64,000 nt of DNA from Pseudomonas sp. (GTDB lineage: Bacteria; Pseudomonadota; Gammaproteobacteria; Pseudomonadales; Pseudomonadaceae), in NCBI RefSeq assembly GCF_030147005.1, contig NZ_JASLAW010000254.1:7603-71602 (forward strand). Reading direction: 5' to 3'. The position numbers were made by a program, and so were the translations under genes. The notes under the pieces were generated by a model. That model had not been told where the DNA came from and did no database searches. It saw only the letters and a list, made by a program, of their open reading frames with translations. Position 1 is the stretch's first letter, and each line of letters starts with the position of its first letter. Positions 61,926-64,000 of this stretch are shown piece after piece.

Positions 61926-62696
61926 ATGCGGCGTGTGGTGTTCAATCAAAAAGGCGGCGTGGGCAAGTCCAGCATCGCCTGCAACCTGGCGGCGGTCAGC
62001 GCCAGCGAAGGTTATCGAACCCTGTTGGTGGACCTCGATGCACAGGCCAACTCCACTCAGTACCTCACCGGGCTGACTGGTGATGACATCCCTATGGGGA
62101 TCGCCGACTTTTTCAAGCAAACCCTGTCTTCAGGGCCGTTTTCGAAGAAGAACAAGGTGGACATCTACGAAACGCCGTTCGACAACCTGCACGTGATCAC
62201 CGCCACCCCTGAACTGGCGGACCTGCAGCCCAAGCTTGAGGCCAAGCACAAGATCAACAAGCTGCGAAAGCTGCTGGACGAGTTGAGCGAGGATTACGAC
62301 CGTATTTACCTGGATACGCCGCCGGCTTTGAATTTTTACGCGGTTTCCGCGCTGATCGCCGCCGATCGCGTGCTGATTCCCTTTGATTGCGACAGCTTCT
62401 CGCGCCAGGCCCTGTATGGCCTGTTGGCTGAAATCGAAGAATTGAAGGAGGACCACAACGAAGGCCTGGAGGTGGAAGGCATTGTGGTCAACCAATACCA
62501 GGCCCGGGCGAGCCTGCCGCAGCAGATCCTTAATGAGTTGATCGCCGAAGGCCTGCCGGTATTGCCGGTGTACCTGGCCAGCTCCGTGCGCATGCGGGAG
62601 TCGCACCAGGAGAGCAAGCCGCTGATTCATCTGGACCCACGGCACAAGCTGACGCAACAGTTTGTGGCGTTGCATAACCTGCTGGAAAACGCCTGA
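61926..62696 (+). CDS. Orphan ParA-family ATPase
   Basis: The 256-residue P-loop ATPase starts MRRVVFNQKGGVGKSSIACN, with the deviant Walker A box KGGVGKS (residues 9-15), the LVDLDAQANSTQYL motif and LDTPPALNFYAV. It resembles chromosome/plasmid partition ATPases and MinD-like proteins. No ParB or centromere-like repeats are in the window, so it may position some other cargo. Start 61926 is preferred over 61881 because it fits the family N-terminus and follows GGAGG. Confidence 0.88.
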   Translation: MRRVVFNQKGGVGKSSIACNLAAVSASEGYRTLLVDLDAQANSTQYLTGLTGDDIPMGIADFFKQTLSSGPFSKKNKVDIYETPFDNLHVITATPELADLQPKLEAKHKINKLRKLLDELSEDYDRIYLDTPPALNFYAVSALIAADRVLIPFDCDSFSRQALYGLLAEIEELKEDHNEGLEVEGIVVNQYQARASLPQQILNELIAEGLPVLPVYLASSVRMRESHQESKPLIHLDPRHKLTQQFVALHNLLENA

Positions 62697-63048
62697 CCTG
62701 TGTCGACGCTTCTTGCATGGTCTGTAGGATGAGTCCGGCAAGAAGGGTTAAGCCTTGTGCCGTTGCCTACAGCTACGCCAGAATCCGCCGGCTTGTGCGT
62801 CTGGATGGGCGTCTCTAAGGTTTGCCGGTCGCTGAATGTTCAGTGATCGGGTTTAGTAGCCCTGACAGACGAAAGTATGTGCACCGTTCCATAAGCATGG
62901 CGTTTTTGCCTATCTGATGGTGACTGTGCGCAGGGCACCTTCGGGTGCGCCGGTTTTTGCTTTCGTTCCCGGTCTACTAACCTGCGTACAGTCGCCACCC
63001 TTCGTTTAGTAGCGAAACAGGTGGCGACCCTATCAGAGAACGAAAAGC
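62697..63048 (+). promoter_or_regulatory. Structured leader region of the DUF6124-like gene
   Basis: No gene is seen in these 352 bases. From 62849 on, the sequence has several foldback elements: direct repeats GTTTAGTAGC at 62851 and 63004, the partly complementary GTCTACTAAC at 62972, a UUCG-capped hairpin (GCACC-TTCG-GGTGC, 62935-62948) followed by a T run, and a perfect stem GTCGCCACC (62991) / GGTGGCGAC (63020) just before the start codon. It looks like a structured RNA leader or a mobile-element end; which one is not clear. Confidence 0.55.
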
Positions 63049-63276
63049 ATGTTTAAAGCAGATGCCAATTTATTCACTGTCACACCCAACCTCCCCACCG
63101 AAGCGCTGATCATCAACAGCTACGAAACCTTCTCCTCCGTGCGCACCTTATTGCTCAACCTCTCCAACGACCTCACCGGCGAACACCGCGACGTAGCTCT
63201 AGCCATTCACCAATTGAGCGAACTCGGCGTACTGCTGGTCGGCCAGATGATGGACCGCGAAGCGCCGCTGGCCTGA
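63049..63276 (+). CDS. Small DUF6124/DUF3077-like protein
   Basis: The 75-residue protein has no signal peptide or membrane helix. Its pattern, LFTVTPNLPTEALIINSYE, then SNDLTGEHRDVALAIHQLSELGVLL, resembles the C-terminal half of the small DUF6124/DUF3077 proteins common in fluorescent pseudomonads, so it may be a short family member. The function is unknown. The structured leader and lack of partner genes are its main context. The resemblance is from memory of family pattern and should be tested. Confidence 0.6.
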   Translation: MFKADANLFTVTPNLPTEALIINSYETFSSVRTLLLNLSNDLTGEHRDVALAIHQLSELGVLLVGQMMDREAPLA

Positions 63277-63295
63277 GGATAAAATGCGATAAAAA

Positions 63296-63384
63296 TGTGG
63301 GAGCGGGCTTGCTCGCGAAAGCGGTGGAACAGGGCCAGATGCAGTGGCTGACACTGCGCCTTCGCAAGCAAGCCCGCTCCCACA
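63296..63384. repeat. REP-type inverted repeat 7
   Basis: Arms TGTGGGAGCGGGCTTGCTCG (63296) and GCAAGCAAGCCCGCTCCCAC (63364) flank about 42 bases between the convergent DUF6124-like and trxC genes. Confidence 0.93.
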
Positions 63385-63412
63385 CTGTCCCGAGTCGTTC
63401 TCGGGGGCAGGC

Positions 63413-63847
63413 TTACACCCCTTGGCTACGCAACCAACTCATCAACTGCGGCAATGGAAACGCTCCACTCTGGCGCGCCACTTCCCGGCCATTCTTGAAC
63501 AGAATCAGACTGGGAATCGAGCGGATCCCCAACTGCGCCGACAGCTGCTGATTGGCTTCGCTGTCCAGCTTGGCCAACCGGCATTTGCCTTCAAGCTGGC
63601 CGGCGGCTTGCTCGAATGTCGGCGCAAACGACTTGCACGGCCCGCACCATTGAGCCCACACATCCACCAGCAACGGCAAGTCGCCCTTGATCTGGCTGGC
63701 ATAGTCGCCTTGTTTCAATTCAAACGGCTTGCTCAACAACACAGGTTGCTTGCATCGCCCACAGTTGGGCGCGTCACCCAGGCGTTCGCCGGGGATGCGG
63801 TTCAGGCCGTTGCAGTGAGGGCAAGGGATTACGAGCGGTTCGGACAT
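63413..63847 (-). CDS. trxC: Thioredoxin 2
   Basis: The 144-residue protein is thioredoxin 2: an N-terminal zinc-binding region with CPHCNG and CGRCKQ, then a thioredoxin fold with the redox site WAQWCGPCKSFAPTF (Cys about 68 and 71) and cis-Pro in SIPSLILF. It reduces cytoplasmic disulfides and is usually induced by oxidative stress. The gene stands alone, with a 153-base region beyond it to the end of the window in which nothing is recognised. Confidence 0.95.
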   Translation of the reverse strand: MSEPLVIPCPHCNGLNRIPGERLGDAPNCGRCKQPVLLSKPFELKQGDYASQIKGDLPLLVDVWAQWCGPCKSFAPTFEQAAGQLEGKCRLAKLDSEANQQLSAQLGIRSIPSLILFKNGREVARQSGAFPLPQLMSWLRSQGV

Positions 63848-64000
63848 GGTGGGCTCCTTGGATTTGGCTGGCGGTACCTATTTGGAGTCAAGTACGAGCT
63901 ATATCAAGCTCAGCGGACACAAGGCATATGTTCATAGATTAATGTGTGTAGTTGGGTGCGTGCCTATCCAAGCTGAAAGTGACGGCTCGAAAGAGCACCA

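Overview
The window is chromosomal DNA of a Pseudomonas, most likely of the P. fluorescens group. The evidence is the conserved gene order (hslVU, a DUF971 gene, phaF/phaI, ubiEJB, hisIE, tatAB; and ponA, pil genes, aroKB, a DamX-like gene, gltBD, hemE), the Pseudomonas-type phasins, and seven copies of the REP-type inverted repeats typical of fluorescent pseudomonads. No RNA genes, phage genes, insertion sequences or CRISPR arrays were recognised.

Left part (1-14.5 kb): tatA and tatB with the first bases of tatC, hisI-hisE, and the ubiquinone genes ubiE-ubiJ-ubiB lie on the minus strand. A small PHA-granule protein gene, a broken phaI and an intact phaF lie on the plus strand. In other pseudomonads the interval between phaF and the DUF971/hslU genes holds phaC1-phaZ-phaC2-phaD. 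Here it holds a chaperone-usher fimbrial operon (major pilin, two chaperones, usher, two-domain adhesin, minor pilin) and a divergent LuxR-type response regulator. The PHA synthase operon therefore appears replaced, and phaI carries both a frameshift and a nonsense codon.

Middle (14.5-44 kb): housekeeping genes. These are hslUV, a SPOR protein with argS, priA, rpmE, a secreted nuclease-like protein, maeB, the class A penicillin-binding protein ponA, a type IV pilus alignment operon, aroK, aroB, an AAA/SPOR DamX-like protein, gltB, gltD, hemE, and a divergent MFS transporter/LysR pair. The pilus operon is unusual: PilM lacks most of its nucleotide-binding fold, PilO and PilP are fused, and PilQ has no room for the usual N-terminal AMIN domains.

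Right part (44-61.7 kb): one minus-strand operon of about 17 kb for an aryl-polyene-type pigment. It runs from a chain-length-factor-like gene at 61.6 kb through an acyltransferase, two acyl carrier proteins, a membrane protein, a ligase-dehydratase fusion, a glycosyltransferase, an LpxL-like acyltransferase, an aromatic ammonia-lyase, a thioesterase, a LolA-like protein, an MMPL exporter, a flavin-dependent halogenase-like enzyme, a methyltransferase, a lipoprotein, two ketosynthases, a dehydratase and a ketoreductase. The ammonia-lyase probably supplies an aryl-propenoate starter. The ACPs, ketosynthases, ketoreductase and dehydratases extend it into a polyene. The acyltransferases, glycosyltransferase, LolA-like protein, lipoprotein and MMPL exporter would attach it to a lipid and move it to the outer membrane.

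Right end: a lone ParA-like ATPase gene, a small DUF6124-like gene behind a strongly structured leader, and trxC.
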